Source: Brevundimonas pondensis
Lineage (GTDB): Bacteria > Pseudomonadota > Alphaproteobacteria > Caulobacterales > Caulobacteraceae
Direction of reading: 5' to 3'
DNA length: 64,000 nucleotides
Assembly: GCF_017487345.1 (NCBI RefSeq)
Contig: NZ_CP062006.1
Location: 1,866,001 to 1,930,000 of the forward strand
This document shows, in pieces, positions 33,697-42,821 of the stretch. A program made the position numbers and the translations under genes. Under the pieces are notes generated by a model, which saw nothing but the letters and a program-made list of their open reading frames with translations, was not told the origin of the DNA and did not search any database. The first letter of the stretch is position 1, and the number at the start of each line of letters is the position of its first letter.

Positions 33697-35724
33697 TCAG
33701 GCAGCAGATGTCTCCTGACGCCCCTCATCAGCCTGCGCGAGCGTGGAAAGCGCCTCGTACAGGGCCGACGCTGTAATGGGCTTGGCGAGATGCAAATCAG
33801 CTCCGGCCGCCAGGGCGGCGGCCACATGTTCCTCCAGGGTGTGGGCCGTCAGCATTACGATCGGCGTCCGCAGCCGCCCCTCCCTGCTTTCGAGCGCGCG
33901 AATGGCGCGCGTCGCCGCCAGACCGTCGGTCCCCGGCATCATCATGTCCATCAGGACGGCATCAAACGTCGACTGACGCCAGGTTTCGATCGCCATGGCG
34001 CCGTCGTTGACCGTCGTGACCGAAACGCCGGCGGCTCCGAGAATGAGTTCCAGCACCCGGCGGTTGGTCTCATTGTCGTCGGCCGCCAGAACCCGCGTAA
34101 AGGCCGGTCGCTCCGGGTCTGGACCGGTCCCGCGCTTCTCTTCTGCGGCCTCGCCCGCCGGGCCCAGGGGAAGTTCAAACCAGAAGGTCGCGCCCGCGCC
34201 CGGTTCGGCGCAGGCGTCGATGACGCCTCCCATGGCCTCAACGAGTTCCCGGCAAATCGCCAGCCCCAGCCCCGTCCCACCAGCGTGGCGCGAGATCGCG
34301 CCGTCTGTCTGATGGAAGCGTTCGAAGAGCATGCCTCTCTGTTCGACGGAAAATCCCATTCCCGTATCGCGAACCTCGAACCGGCGCCGCCCGCCCTCCA
34401 GGCCGGATACGTGAAGCGAGACCGAACCTGCGTCAGTGAATTTGATCGCATTGTTGAGGAGATTGATCAGCACCTGCTTCAATCGCAGCGGATCGCCGAA
34501 GACGCGATGCTCGCCAACCTCCTGATGCAGCTGCAGGTCCAGGCCCTTTTCAGACGCCTTGAGCGCGCACAGGGCGAAGGCGCGTTCCACTTCAGCGCAA
34601 AGATCGAAGGCCTCCCGCGTGATCTGCAGCTCCCCGGATTCGATCCTGGCCAGGTCGAGGATATCTCCGATAAGTCCCCGGAGCCTTTCAGCCGAGGCCT
34701 GGATGACCTGCGCTAATTCCTGCTGATGGGCGGACAGGGGCGTGCGGGCCAGAAGCTCGACAAGCCCGATGACCCCGTTGAGCGGCGTACGCAGCTCATG
34801 GCTCATATTGGCGAGGAAGGCGCTCTTGGCGTGATTGGCCGCATCCGCGCCCGCCCTGGCTCGTTCCAGTTCGGCTCTTTGCGCCTTGCGCCGGCTGATG
34901 TCCTTGATGGTCGTGCTCGTTCGCCTGGCCCCGTCCTCGAACCAGGGGGCGAGGCCGATCTCTATGTCCAGAGTCGAGCCGTCCTTGCGCCTCGCCACGG
35001 CTTCGCCTCGCACGGCCGTGGCAGAAACCGGCTCGCCTGCTCCGTCACGTTCGACGTTGTCGCGGAACGTCCGGAAATTCAGGCCCAGCAAGGTTTCGAG
35101 CCCGCCCGAGGCCTCCGCCTGCGAAAAGCCGAACAGTCGTTCCGCGCCGCCGGACCAGTAGATGATCCGGTCATGCTCGTCGGTGACGACAAAGGCGTCG
35201 GAGGCCGCTTCCAGAGCGCGTTGAAGCGCCATGCGCTTCTGGCGCCCCGCCAGGCGCTCCGCGGCGATCAGGCTGAGATCCTGAAGATGCGCGACCATCG
35301 CCTCGTCCCTCGGATACGGGTTCGATCCGGCGATGCAGAAGCCGCCGACCGCGCGCCCGTCCACCAGGAGCGGCGCGCTGGCGTAGAATCTTATCTGCGG
35401 CGGCCCCAGAACGAGCGGGTTGGCTTCGAAACGGGGGTCGGCCCGTGCGTCCTCGACCCAGAGGACACGATCAGGTTGAAGAATGGCGTGTCCGCATAAG
35501 GATTCGGCGCGTGTCGTTCCGACGGCGTCCAGTCCGGATCTGGCGACAAAACGCTGACGCTCCGCGTCGAGAAGCGAGACATAGGCGATCGACGCGCCGG
35601 ACTGTCGACGCGCAAGCGCCAACAGATGGCTTAAAACCACGTCGCCAAGATCGTCATCAGTCTCCAGAGACCGGACGACCGATATACGGCCGTCTTCGTC
35701 CTCGGGTATGTCCGGAATCAGCAT
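33697..35724 (-). CDS. Hybrid sensor histidine kinase (GAF-PAS-HisKA-HATPase-REC)
   Basis: 675 aa cytoplasmic sensor without membrane helices. Order: GAF domain (about 25-160, RAESLCGHAILQPDRVLWVE), PAS domain (170-275, RIIYWSGGAERLFGFSQAEA), HisKA with phospho-acceptor His309 (ANMSHELRTPLNG), ATPase domain with N box NLLNNAIKF near 425 and G box GGTGLGLAI near 485, and a receiver with Asp593 (AVLMDMMMPGTDG) and Lys648. All catalytic residues are present. It stands alone, with no response regulator nearby, so its output partner is unknown. Confidence 0.94.
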   Translation of the reverse strand: MLIPDIPEDEDGRISVVRSLETDDDLGDVVLSHLLALARRQSGASIAYVSLLDAERQRFVARSGLDAVGTTRAESLCGHAILQPDRVLWVEDARADPRFEANPLVLGPPQIRFYASAPLLVDGRAVGGFCIAGSNPYPRDEAMVAHLQDLSLIAAERLAGRQKRMALQRALEAASDAFVVTDEHDRIIYWSGGAERLFGFSQAEASGGLETLLGLNFRTFRDNVERDGAGEPVSATAVRGEAVARRKDGSTLDIEIGLAPWFEDGARRTSTTIKDISRRKAQRAELERARAGADAANHAKSAFLANMSHELRTPLNGVIGLVELLARTPLSAHQQELAQVIQASAERLRGLIGDILDLARIESGELQITREAFDLCAEVERAFALCALKASEKGLDLQLHQEVGEHRVFGDPLRLKQVLINLLNNAIKFTDAGSVSLHVSGLEGGRRRFEVRDTGMGFSVEQRGMLFERFHQTDGAISRHAGGTGLGLAICRELVEAMGGVIDACAEPGAGATFWFELPLGPAGEAAEEKRGTGPDPERPAFTRVLAADDNETNRRVLELILGAAGVSVTTVNDGAMAIETWRQSTFDAVLMDMMMPGTDGLAATRAIRALESREGRLRTPIVMLTAHTLEEHVAAALAAGADLHLAKPITASALYEALSTLAQADEGRQETSAA

Positions 35725-35889
35725 TTTTACCTCGCCCCCACGGGACGCTGGGCTCGCCGGCTTTCCCGGGCGTTAAGATTTCAACGCCTCCGCAACACTA
35801 CGTAGTCGCTCTCCAAGGCTGCGCGGCTCCACCACGAACTTGCCTCGGCGCCGCTTTAGGCGTCTCCTGCGAAGCCAACCGGAGTAGCG

Positions 35890-36582
35890 ATGATGCCACA
35901 CGCTGAATCCCACAGGGTCGAGCGCATCGGCTGGCTCAGGGCTGCGGTGCTGGGCGCCAATGACGGCCTGGTCTCTACCGCTAGCCTGATCGTGGGGGTC
36001 GCGGCCGCGGCGTCGAGCCACGGAGCGGTCCTGATCGCGGGGGTGGCGGGCCTCGTCGCCGGCGCCATGTCCATGGCCGCTGGCGAATATGTTTCCGTCA
36101 GCTCCCAGTCCGACACCGAAAAGGCCGATCTCGCGCGCGAAACTTCCGAACTGGCCGGGGATCACGAGGCCGAGGTGCGGGAATTGGCCGGGATCTACGC
36201 CGCTCGCGGCGTCACGCCCGATCTGGCGAAAGAAGTCGCGAAACAGATGATGGCGCACGACGCCCTCGGCGCCCATGCCCGCGATGAGCTCGGCATATCG
36301 GAGATCACGACCGCCCGCCCCATCCAGGCGGCGGTCACCTCTGCCCTGACCTTCTCGGCCGGAGCCGCCCTGCCCCTGGTCGTGGCGGCCTTCGCGCCGA
36401 TGGCCGACCTGGCCCTGTGGGTCGCCGGTTCGGCCTTGCTCGGCTTGGCCCTGCTAGGGGCCTTGGGAGCAAGGGCCGGAGGCGCGCCCGTCGGCCGATC
36501 AGTTGCGCGGGTGGTCTTCTGGGGCGCGCTCGCCATGGCCATCACTGCGGGCGTCGGCCGCCTCTTCGGCGTCGCCGCCTGA
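35890..36582 (+). CDS. VIT1/CCC1 family metal transporter
   Basis: 230 aa membrane protein related to plant and yeast vacuolar iron or manganese transporters. Hallmarks: WLRAAVLGANDGLVSTASLI in helix 1, AGAMSMAAGEYVSVSSQSDT in helix 2, and a cytosolic Glu/His-rich metal-binding stretch (ELAGDHEAEVRELAGIYAAR), then three more helices. CCGGAG precedes the first ATG. In bacteria these export or store Fe2+/Mn2+. No ferritin-like domain is attached. Confidence 0.9.
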   Translation: MMPHAESHRVERIGWLRAAVLGANDGLVSTASLIVGVAAAASSHGAVLIAGVAGLVAGAMSMAAGEYVSVSSQSDTEKADLARETSELAGDHEAEVRELAGIYAARGVTPDLAKEVAKQMMAHDALGAHARDELGISEITTARPIQAAVTSALTFSAGAALPLVVAAFAPMADLALWVAGSALLGLALLGALGARAGGAPVGRSVARVVFWGALAMAITAGVGRLFGVAA

Positions 36583-36639
36583 TCCAGGACGTCCGCGGCG
36601 GCCGGACGCCTCTAGGAGCGCCCAGCGCGCCGAAGCGCA

Positions 36640-37209
36640 TCAGCGCCGCGGAAACGGCCACATCCGACCAGCCATCCGGCCCTTGTCCATGAACTGATGC
36701 TTCAATGCTGCAACGACGTGCAGGATGATCAAGGCGTAGGTCACCTTCACCAGCAGCTCATGGACCCCCTCCATGGGCTCGTGCAGGGTCCGGGGCAGTC
36801 CGGGAATCAGGGGCCATGACAGGCCATTGATCAGGCTCATCACATCGCTGGTCAGGGCCGCCCTTCCCGTCGAGACCGCCGTCCATCCCGTTAACGGCAG
36901 GCCGATCAGGATCACGTAGAAGCCGAAGTGGCTGAGACCCGCCGCGACCCGTTCCCAAGGGGGCGTTCGGGCCGGAAGGGGCGGCGGCGGGTTGGCGATG
37001 CGCCAGCCCAGTCGCGCCACACTGATTACAAGGATCGTGATCCCCACGGTCTTGTGCCAGTCGAACCAGAGATCGCGGGCCGCGCCCCGCTCCATGTCGC
37101 CAAAGGTCCAGCCGACATAGATCTCCGCGAAGAGGAGGCTCGCGATTAGCCAGTGCAGGCCCGCCGCGACGGCGTTGTAGCGGTCCTTCTCGGCGAAGCG
37201 GGTGATCAT
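36640..37209 (-). CDS. Cytochrome b561 (CybB-type)
   Basis: 189 aa di-heme membrane cytochrome with four helices. Heme-ligand histidines are visible in AAGLHWLIASLLF (helix 1), FDWHKTVGITILV (helix 2), LHEPMEGVHELLVK and ILHVVAALKHQFMDKG (helix 4). These proteins pass electrons between quinones and periplasmic acceptors, for example superoxide in E. coli CybB. Divergent from chrA across about 200 bases. Confidence 0.92.
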   Translation of the reverse strand: MITRFAEKDRYNAVAAGLHWLIASLLFAEIYVGWTFGDMERGAARDLWFDWHKTVGITILVISVARLGWRIANPPPPLPARTPPWERVAAGLSHFGFYVILIGLPLTGWTAVSTGRAALTSDVMSLINGLSWPLIPGLPRTLHEPMEGVHELLVKVTYALIILHVVAALKHQFMDKGRMAGRMWPFPRR

Positions 37210-37406
37210 GGTCGTCTTGTCTGATTGCGTGACGTCTCACGGTGTCAGCTTTGAATGCGCTAGCGTCAAGCTTTCGCCCGTCTTTCGCTCCTGCGTAATC
37301 ACGAGCATTCTACGAGCCGCACGACCTGGTCGAGGCGCTTGATCGATCGTGATACAAGCCATGGCGCTCCATAGTCGCAAGCGCTGAGCGAAGAGACGGA
37401 GGCTAG

Positions 37407-38615
37407 ATGACGTCCGATCCCGTCGAACCTCGCCCCCCGCTCCTGAGCTACGCCGCCCTTTTTCTGCAGTTCCTGGGTTTCGGCGCTCTGGCCTTCGGCG
37501 GTCCGGTCGCCCAGATCGCCATGATCCGGCGCAAGCTGATCGACGAAGATCAGTGGATGTCGAGCGCGCGCTTCAACCGGCTCCTCGCCGTCCTCCAGGC
37601 GCTTCCTGGCCCTGAAGCCCACGAACTCTGCGTTCACCTGGGCATGCGGGCGAAAGGCCGGATCGGCGGCGTCCTCGCCGGGCTGGGCTTCATGCTGCCC
37701 GGCTTCGTGCTGATGCTGGTACTGGCCTGGCTCTATTTCTCGATCGGCGTGAAATCGAACTGGATGAGCAGCGCCTTCATCGGGGTTCAGATCGCTGTCC
37801 TGGCCGTGATCGTGCGGGCCGCCCACCGGATCGGCCTGCACGTCATGGTCGACCGCAGCCTATGGATCATCGGCGCCGTCAGTTGCGCGGCTTCGCTGCT
37901 GGGCGTGAGCTTCTGGCTGATTCTGCCGGCGGCCGGCCTGACCTACGCCCTGGCCCAAAGGAGCCGCCGTCTAGCCGCAGCGACGCTCTTCATGCTGATG
38001 CTCTCCATCGGTCTGGCGGCGCGCTACGGCTTCGGCGGCCCAAGCGCGCCCCCCGTCGCCGTCGCCGGGGTCGTGCCGATGACCGCATCTGTCGCCGCCC
38101 TCTTCTTCACCGGCCTGAAGGCTGGACTTCTCACCTTCGGCGGTGCCTACACCGCCATCCCGATCATGCGCGCCGACGCCACGCGAGGCGGCTGGATCGG
38201 CGACGGCCAGTTCCTGGACGGCGTCGCCCTGGCCCAGGTGATCCCGGCGCCCCTCATCATCTTCGGGACCTTCGTCGGCTATGCAGGCGGCGGATTTCCA
38301 GGCGCGCTGGCGCTGACGGCTGGGATCTTCCTCCCGGCCTTCGGCTTCTCCCTCATCTTCTATGATCGCCTGGAATTGATCCTCGAGAACAAGTCCCTTC
38401 ACGCCCTGCTGGACGGCGTCGCCGCCGCCGTCGTCGGCCTGATCGTCGCCACCGTCCTTCAACTGGGGACCTCCATGCTCCGTACGGTTCCTTACTGGCC
38501 GCTGGCGCTGGCGATCTTCGGCTTCGCCCTGGCGGCTGCCTACCGCTGGCGAGCGCAACTGGCGATACCCGTCACCCTGGTTCTGGCCGGTCTGGCCGGC
38601 GTTCTCAGTTTTTGA
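37407..38615 (+). CDS. chrA: Chromate transporter, CHR family (two-domain)
   Basis: 402 aa efflux protein of the CHR family with duplicated halves: FLGFGALAFGGPVAQIAMI near residue 25 and KAGLLTFGGAYTAIPIMRAD near 237, each followed by Gln/Pro-rich conserved segments (QALPGPEAHELCVHLGM; QVIPAPLIIFGTFVGYAGG). Long-chain ChrA proteins expel chromate from the cytoplasm. No chrB or chrF regulator is adjacent. An arsH fragment and a DUF302 gene follow, suggesting assembly from resistance modules. Confidence 0.94.
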   Translation: MTSDPVEPRPPLLSYAALFLQFLGFGALAFGGPVAQIAMIRRKLIDEDQWMSSARFNRLLAVLQALPGPEAHELCVHLGMRAKGRIGGVLAGLGFMLPGFVLMLVLAWLYFSIGVKSNWMSSAFIGVQIAVLAVIVRAAHRIGLHVMVDRSLWIIGAVSCAASLLGVSFWLILPAAGLTYALAQRSRRLAAATLFMLMLSIGLAARYGFGGPSAPPVAVAGVVPMTASVAALFFTGLKAGLLTFGGAYTAIPIMRADATRGGWIGDGQFLDGVALAQVIPAPLIIFGTFVGYAGGGFPGALALTAGIFLPAFGFSLIFYDRLELILENKSLHALLDGVAAAVVGLIVATVLQLGTSMLRTVPYWPLALAIFGFALAAAYRWRAQLAIPVTLVLAGLAGVLSF

Positions 38616-38721
38616 CGAAGTCGTGCGGAGAGTCGCCGCCACCTCTGTCGACAGAGGAACGCGATGGATTTGATCAGCTGGAAAGAGCCCGCAGCCTCGC
38701 CCGTTCCGTTTCGCGGTGAAG

Positions 38722-38772
38722 GGGGAACTGGTGCGTTTCACAGTCCTGACGCGCGTCCACGCCGGCAACTGA
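38722..38772 (+). pseudogene. arsH fragment
   Basis: The frame reads GELVRFTVLTRVHAGN and then stops. It matches [16 protein letters not shown] in the intact ArsH at 29627 with few substitutions, and base identity is also high. Nothing of the rest of the gene is left. Confidence 0.75.
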
Positions 38773-38864
38773 GCAATCACTACCCCAGGCGGAAGGCGTC
38801 AGCTCCACAACGATCCGTTCTGCCTGAACCGCCGCATCCGGCACGGTGTCTTTCTGACCCTTCC

Positions 38865-39260
38865 CTAGACCGCGACAGCATCGATCGCTCGACGCAGGCC
38901 GGCTCCGATCTCCTCCGCCTTGGCCTTCAATGCCGGATTGTCGATCGCCGACATGGAGGCGACCGGGTCCACGGCGGCGATCTCGCACCCAGAACCCGAG
39001 GGCGAAGCCTGGATAATCACGTTGCAGGGCAGCATGACGCCGACCTTGTCTTCGGTCTGAAGCGCTTGATAAGCGGCCCTGGGATTGCAGGCCCCCAGAA
39101 TGAGATAGGGGCGGAAGTCGACATCCAGCTTCTGCTTGAAGGTCTCGGCGACGTCGATCTCGGTAATGACGCCGAAATGCTCTGCCTTGAGGGCCTCGCG
39201 CGTCCGGACGACGGCCTCATCGAACGACAGGCTCGTCGTCCTGCTGTGGTAGTAGGACAT
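38865..39260 (-). CDS. DUF302 domain protein
   Basis: 131 aa. The DUF302 fold is recognised by SFDEAVVRTREALKAEHFGV, ITEIDVAETFKQKLDVDFRP, YLILGACNPRAAYQALQ and VGVMLPCNVIIQ. The two cysteines (GACNP and LPCNV) are conserved. Members are found near oxidative or metal-stress genes; biochemical role unknown. The start is preceded by AGGAGA. Lies in the opposite direction between the arsH and pentapeptide remnants. Confidence 0.92.
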   Translation of the reverse strand: MSYYHSRTTSLSFDEAVVRTREALKAEHFGVITEIDVAETFKQKLDVDFRPYLILGACNPRAAYQALQTEDKVGVMLPCNVIIQASPSGSGCEIAAVDPVASMSAIDNPALKAKAEEIGAGLRRAIDAVAV

Positions 39261-39349
39261 GAAAATCTCCTTCTCCTCAGGTCAACGGTCAAAAGAGCGT
39301 CGGCGTTGCGCGTCCGGTCTCTAATCCCGGCTAAGCCGGAACGACCCTG

Positions 39350-39453
39350 GCGACCCGCTTCGACCTGGAAGTCCCGAGATTTGAACAATGCTCGCTTCGC
39401 TGGAGCCCAGGCCGGCGCCCTGCTGGCGGAACTGAGGCTGAAGGTGATCTGGT
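39350..39453 (+). pseudogene. Internally deleted pentapeptide-repeat gene remnant
   Basis: Reads STWKSRDLNNARFAGAQAGA and LLAELRLKVI. It joins residues about 86-102 of the protein at 32806 directly to its last 18 residues, with about 320 bases missing, and the stop codon TAG has become TGG. No start codon remains. Confidence 0.8.
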
Positions 39454-39530
39454 CCCCAGCTCTGACGCAGCTGTTGAGAACCCGCCCCCGCGCCTCGACA
39501 CCAGGGACGAACCGCCCTCTACCCCCGCCC

Positions 39531-39752
39531 ATGAAACGACTGACGCCGATCGAGCACGCTAGGGCCAGGGGCAAGACCATCACCATGAGCATGCCGGACC
39601 GCGGCCCTGAGGTCCGCGCGAAGATTCTCGCCTGGCTGGTAGAGCGGCCCGGCGACCGATGGTTCTACGCCCAGGGCGACAACTACGCTTTCGAGACTGC
39701 CGCTGACGCGGCGGCGTTCAAGCAGTGGCTGATGAGCGCCCTTGCCGCCTGA
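39531..39752 (+). CDS. Hypothetical small protein
   Basis: 73 aa, MKRLTPIEHARARGKTITMS at the start and FETAADAAAFKQWLMSALAA at the end. The middle (RAKILAWLVERPGDRWFYAQ) has alternating hydrophobic residues like a small alpha/beta fold. Third codon positions are strongly G/C-biased, supporting translation. No clear ribosome-binding site and no family recognised. It follows the pentapeptide remnant on the same strand. Confidence 0.55.
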   Translation: MKRLTPIEHARARGKTITMSMPDRGPEVRAKILAWLVERPGDRWFYAQGDNYAFETAADAAAFKQWLMSALAA

Positions 39753-40309
39753 AAAGAAGAACCCGCTCCGGCAAACCGGAACGGGTCAAGGAGGGGATAA
39801 ACACGTCGACCCAAGAGGCTCGGGCCAGCAGGACAACCACGGGATTCCAAAACCTGTGATTGCACGGCCCATAAAGCGCACTACTTGACATTGCCGTCAA
39901 CACTGAACCGGACGGCCTCACCCCTCCGCGCAAAGCGCTGCACCTATGACAAGAGCCGTCCGCCGCCGCGCAGGCGGGCGCTGACGTCGGCCCTACATTC
40001 GCGGACGGTCAGCCGGGCGCGTTGAAGGTCCGCCCTCCGCCAATAGCGAAGCAGTTCAGCCAGGCGGACCAAATACCGCGAACGTGCCAATGCAGGGCTG
40101 CCCGGAAACAGCGAAAGCCCGGCGTTGCCCCTGTCGGGGTGCGCGTCGGGCTTTCATTGGGGGCTGGGCTTCACCCATTTCTGAGCGATGATCCTAACCT
40201 CAATCGTCTGATTTTCACCTGGCGATCAGACTATCAACCCTGCCGCTCTCTCAAAGTTCCTCGCGCGCCGCGCTCTTTCACAAGCGCTTCCCGATTTCGG
40301 TCGGGCGGC
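39753..40309. other. Non-coding stretch with one strong hairpin
   Basis: About 560 bases without a convincing gene. At 40113-40155 GAAAGCCCG and CGGGCTTTC form a perfect 9-bp outer stem around a CCCC/GGGG inner stem. An imperfect stem lies at 39761-39788. The rest shows no codon bias. Confidence 0.45.
40113..40155 (+). terminator. Two-tier hairpin, possible terminator
   Basis: Outer stem GAAAGCCCG/CGGGCTTTC (9 bp, perfect), inner stem CCCC/GGGG. Only ATT follows, so termination is uncertain; its upstream transcript is not identified. Confidence 0.4.
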
Positions 40310-40480
40310 TCAAGCCTTGCCGCGGAGCCAGCTCATGAAGAGGCTGAAGAGGATGCCGCCGGACGCCGAGGGTTGCAGCCGACGAGCATGGCGGCCCTTG
40401 CCGCGATAGACCTCGAAGCCGCCCCCGCCATAGCCGCGGCGCGACCACCCGTTCTCGATCTTGAGCCCTGATTCCATGGG
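40310..40480 (-). CDS. Hypothetical small basic protein
   Basis: A 56-codon frame from ATG 40480: MESGLKIENGWSRRGYGGGG, then a basic region (YRGKGRHARRLQ) and a hydrophobic end (GGILFSLFMSWLRGKA) that could touch the membrane. Third positions are almost all G or C, which supports coding. The frame is open further upstream to 40606, but that part looks random. No family recognised. Confidence 0.45.
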   Translation of the reverse strand, partial: PMESGLKIENGWSRRGYGGGGFEVYRGKGRHARRLQPSASGGILFSLFMSWLRGKA

Positions 40481-40655
40481 CCCAGTGTGGACTCTCCAGA
40501 GCCCGAACGCCATCGACCCGTGTTCAGGATCGTCGAGGCGACGGTCCGACCCGCTCGGCGAGAGACGAGTCGAACCGTCTTTGGGAACGAGGTCGGTCGC
40601 TCCCACGACACTGGTTTACGGCAAAGCTTGGCGCTCGCCTACCATTGCGCGGCGT

Positions 40656-40868
40656 TCAGGGCCGGCGACGCACCTCCCAGTCGAGCGTCCATCGTCCTTC
40701 CCCAGCCCGCTTCAACTCGGACGCCACAGCCGGAACTTGGCGATCCAGCCCGTCCAGCAGAAGCGAGGCGCCGCTGACCGAAGCCACCGTGGCGTTGGTC
40801 TGCCAGAAAGGCCCCGACATGCCGCGCATGGAAAAACGGATATGAACGGTGTCGTTGACCTTGGGCAT
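40656..40868 (-). CDS. Hypothetical protein
   Basis: 70 aa: MPKVNDTVHIRFSMRGMSGP, then FWQTNATVASVSGASLLLDG and a charged end. Alternating hydrophobic residues suggest a small beta-barrel, perhaps PilZ-like in outline, but the characteristic motifs are not all there. GAGG lies upstream of the ATG. Nothing adjacent indicates a function. Confidence 0.5.
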   Translation of the reverse strand: MPKVNDTVHIRFSMRGMSGPFWQTNATVASVSGASLLLDGLDRQVPAVASELKRAGEGRWTLDWEVRRRP

Positions 40869-41035
40869 GTCGGCGCCTCCTCGTGAGCCGCTCTAATGCA
40901 CGGCAGGGCCCACGGTGTCTCCTGCCGGGTAGGCCGGCGCGGGAGACGCCCATCGATGCGAGCGGAACCGACCTCTTCCCCTCCGTGCTATGAAGACGTC
41001 GCGGACGAAGCTTCGCCCCCGCATCAAAGGACGTC

Positions 41036-42238
41036 ATGGCGCGACAATCACGGATCTCGACCCGGCTTTCCGCAGCCAGCCTCGTCCACCTCGGCGCACC
41101 TCGCCTGGCCGACCTGCTGATCGAGGCCGGGGCCGGCAACGCCAACCTCAAACGCCGGCTCAGGCTGGAACTCGCCGCGGAGGCCGGTCCTGAGGTTCTT
41201 GCGCTGGAGATCGACAAGCGGCTGACCGCCCTCGCCGCCGCCCGCACCCGCGTGTCCTGGCGCAAACGGGGCGAACTGATCGAGGATCTCGAGGCGCATC
41301 GCCGCATGATCGTCGAGCGCCTGGCCCCCGAGGCGCCTGCCGAGGCCCTGGCTGTGCTGGTGCGCTGGTTCGACCTCTATCCAGGCCTCGCCGCCCGCGT
41401 GAAGGACACCAAGGGCGAACTGGTCGTCGGATTCGAGACGGCCGCGCCCGACCTATTCGCCCTGGCCGAAACGGCGGGCGAAGGCGCCGCCCGCGAGCTA
41501 AGCGACGCCCTTCGTCGCCGGCCTCAGGACTACGGCCGGTGGATCGCCGCGGCCGGCGACGCCGTCAGCCCTGATCTCGCCCGCAGCTTCCTCGCCAGCC
41601 TCGACGCCGCCTCCAGAAAGACGCCGGCCGGACGCAACCTCGTCCGTCGCCTCGCCGACAAGGCGGAGGATCTGGACCTCTGGCTGTCTCTGGTCACCCC
41701 GGAACAGGCCGGTTCGCCGGATATCGCCGCCGACATCGCCCGCCGTCTTCTCGCCGCCGGTCGCGTCATCGAGGCTCGGGCGGCGCTTGAGACCGCGCTC
41801 AGCCCCTCCCCGTCGAACCGCCGCTGGACCTTCGGCCACAGCCCCAAGGAAGGCGCGCCGCGACTGACGCCCGCCTGGGAGGCCGCCTCGATCGACCTGC
41901 TCGACGCCGAAGGCCGCCGTGATGAGGCCCAGGCCCTGCGCTGGGAGCTGTTCGAGCGCGACCTGTCAGCCCCGGTCCTGCGCGACTACCTCGCTCGCCT
42001 GCCCGACTTCGACGACGTCGAGGCCCTCGACCGGGCCTTCGCCCATGCCGCCGTCCACCCCGACTTCGAAGCGGCCATGCGTTTTCTCATGGACTGGCCG
42101 GCGCATCGCGAGGCCGCCGGCCTTGTTCTGGCCAGGCCGCGCGAGGCCAGGGCCGCCAGATCCATGGGCGCCGACTGGGCGGCGCGGCTGGCCCAGCGTT
42201 ACCCCGAGGCGGCCGAGATCCTGGGCTACCAGGCCTGA
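41036..42238 (+). CDS. DUF6880 family protein
   Basis: 400 aa, almost wholly alpha-helical with repeated pairs of helices like TPR or HEAT folds. Recognised by LADLLIEAGAGNANLKRRLR, RVSWRKRGELIEDLEAHRR, WFDLYPGLAARVKDTKGELV and LPDFDDVEALDRAFAHA. Members of DUF6880 are of unknown function. The gene is convergent with alkB; the two stop codons are 4 bases apart. Confidence 0.85.
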   Translation: MARQSRISTRLSAASLVHLGAPRLADLLIEAGAGNANLKRRLRLELAAEAGPEVLALEIDKRLTALAAARTRVSWRKRGELIEDLEAHRRMIVERLAPEAPAEALAVLVRWFDLYPGLAARVKDTKGELVVGFETAAPDLFALAETAGEGAARELSDALRRRPQDYGRWIAAAGDAVSPDLARSFLASLDAASRKTPAGRNLVRRLADKAEDLDLWLSLVTPEQAGSPDIAADIARRLLAAGRVIEARAALETALSPSPSNRRWTFGHSPKEGAPRLTPAWEAASIDLLDAEGRRDEAQALRWELFERDLSAPVLRDYLARLPDFDDVEALDRAFAHAAVHPDFEAAMRFLMDWPAHREAAGLVLARPREARAARSMGADWAARLAQRYPEAAEILGYQA

Positions 42239-42242
42239 CCGC

Positions 42243-42821
42243 TCAGGCCAGGGTCCTGAAGGTGATCGAATAGCGCAGGGCCGACATCGGCGAGATAGAG
42301 TGCTCCCATTCCCGGCGCGCCTCGCCCGACAGCCGATAGGCCGATCCTGGCGCCAGCGGCGCCGCTGACCGACGCCAGCCCGCCCCGTCCCTCTGTCGCA
42401 GGCGCATGACGCAGGGCGCCAGCAGGGAGACGCCGAGGATTTCGCCATAGACCGGCCGGTCGCGGTGCCAGCCGATCCCGGCGCCCGGGGCGTATTCATT
42501 GATGAGGGCCTGAACGAAGTCGCCCTTGTCCAGGCCGATCCGCTCCGTGAGGCGGGCCAGCATGAGTTGCAGGAAGTCCGGCCAGGGATCCGCGACCTCC
42601 AGCCTGCTCCGCTCCATTTCATAGCGCCGACCAAAGGCGACGATGCGCCTGAATCCCTGGTAGCCCATGTGCTCATAGGGCTTGAAGCTCAGGCTCTGAA
42701 GCTGCCACGCCAGTTCGGTCTGCTCGTCGGCGGACAGAACCCCGGGCCAGTAGTCGAAGCCGTCCGGTTTCATCGCTGGCGCAGGCTCGTAGCCGAACAG
42801 GTCGGCCTGGGCCGCCGTCAT
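42243..42821 (-). CDS. alkB: Alpha-ketoglutarate-dependent dioxygenase AlkB family
   Basis: 192 aa Fe(II)/2-oxoglutarate oxygenase that repairs alkylated bases by oxidative demethylation. Visible: NEYAPGAGIGWHRDRPVYGE (His-x-Asp of the iron site), the later His in EWEHSISPMSALRYSITFR and the Arg residues for 2-oxoglutarate. Start at 42821 overlaps the dinB stop (ATGA); frames further upstream lie within dinB. Co-transcribed with dinB, so likely SOS-controlled together. Confidence 0.92.
   Translation of the reverse strand: MTAAQADLFGYEPAPAMKPDGFDYWPGVLSADEQTELAWQLQSLSFKPYEHMGYQGFRRIVAFGRRYEMERSRLEVADPWPDFLQLMLARLTERIGLDKGDFVQALINEYAPGAGIGWHRDRPVYGEILGVSLLAPCVMRLRQRDGAGWRRSAAPLAPGSAYRLSGEARREWEHSISPMSALRYSITFRTLA

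Noticed and set aside
39761..39788. Hairpin ACCCGCTCCGG / CCGGAACGGGT
   Set aside because: One mismatch in the stem and no T-run in the plus direction; a T-rich end on the minus strand has no gene to terminate.
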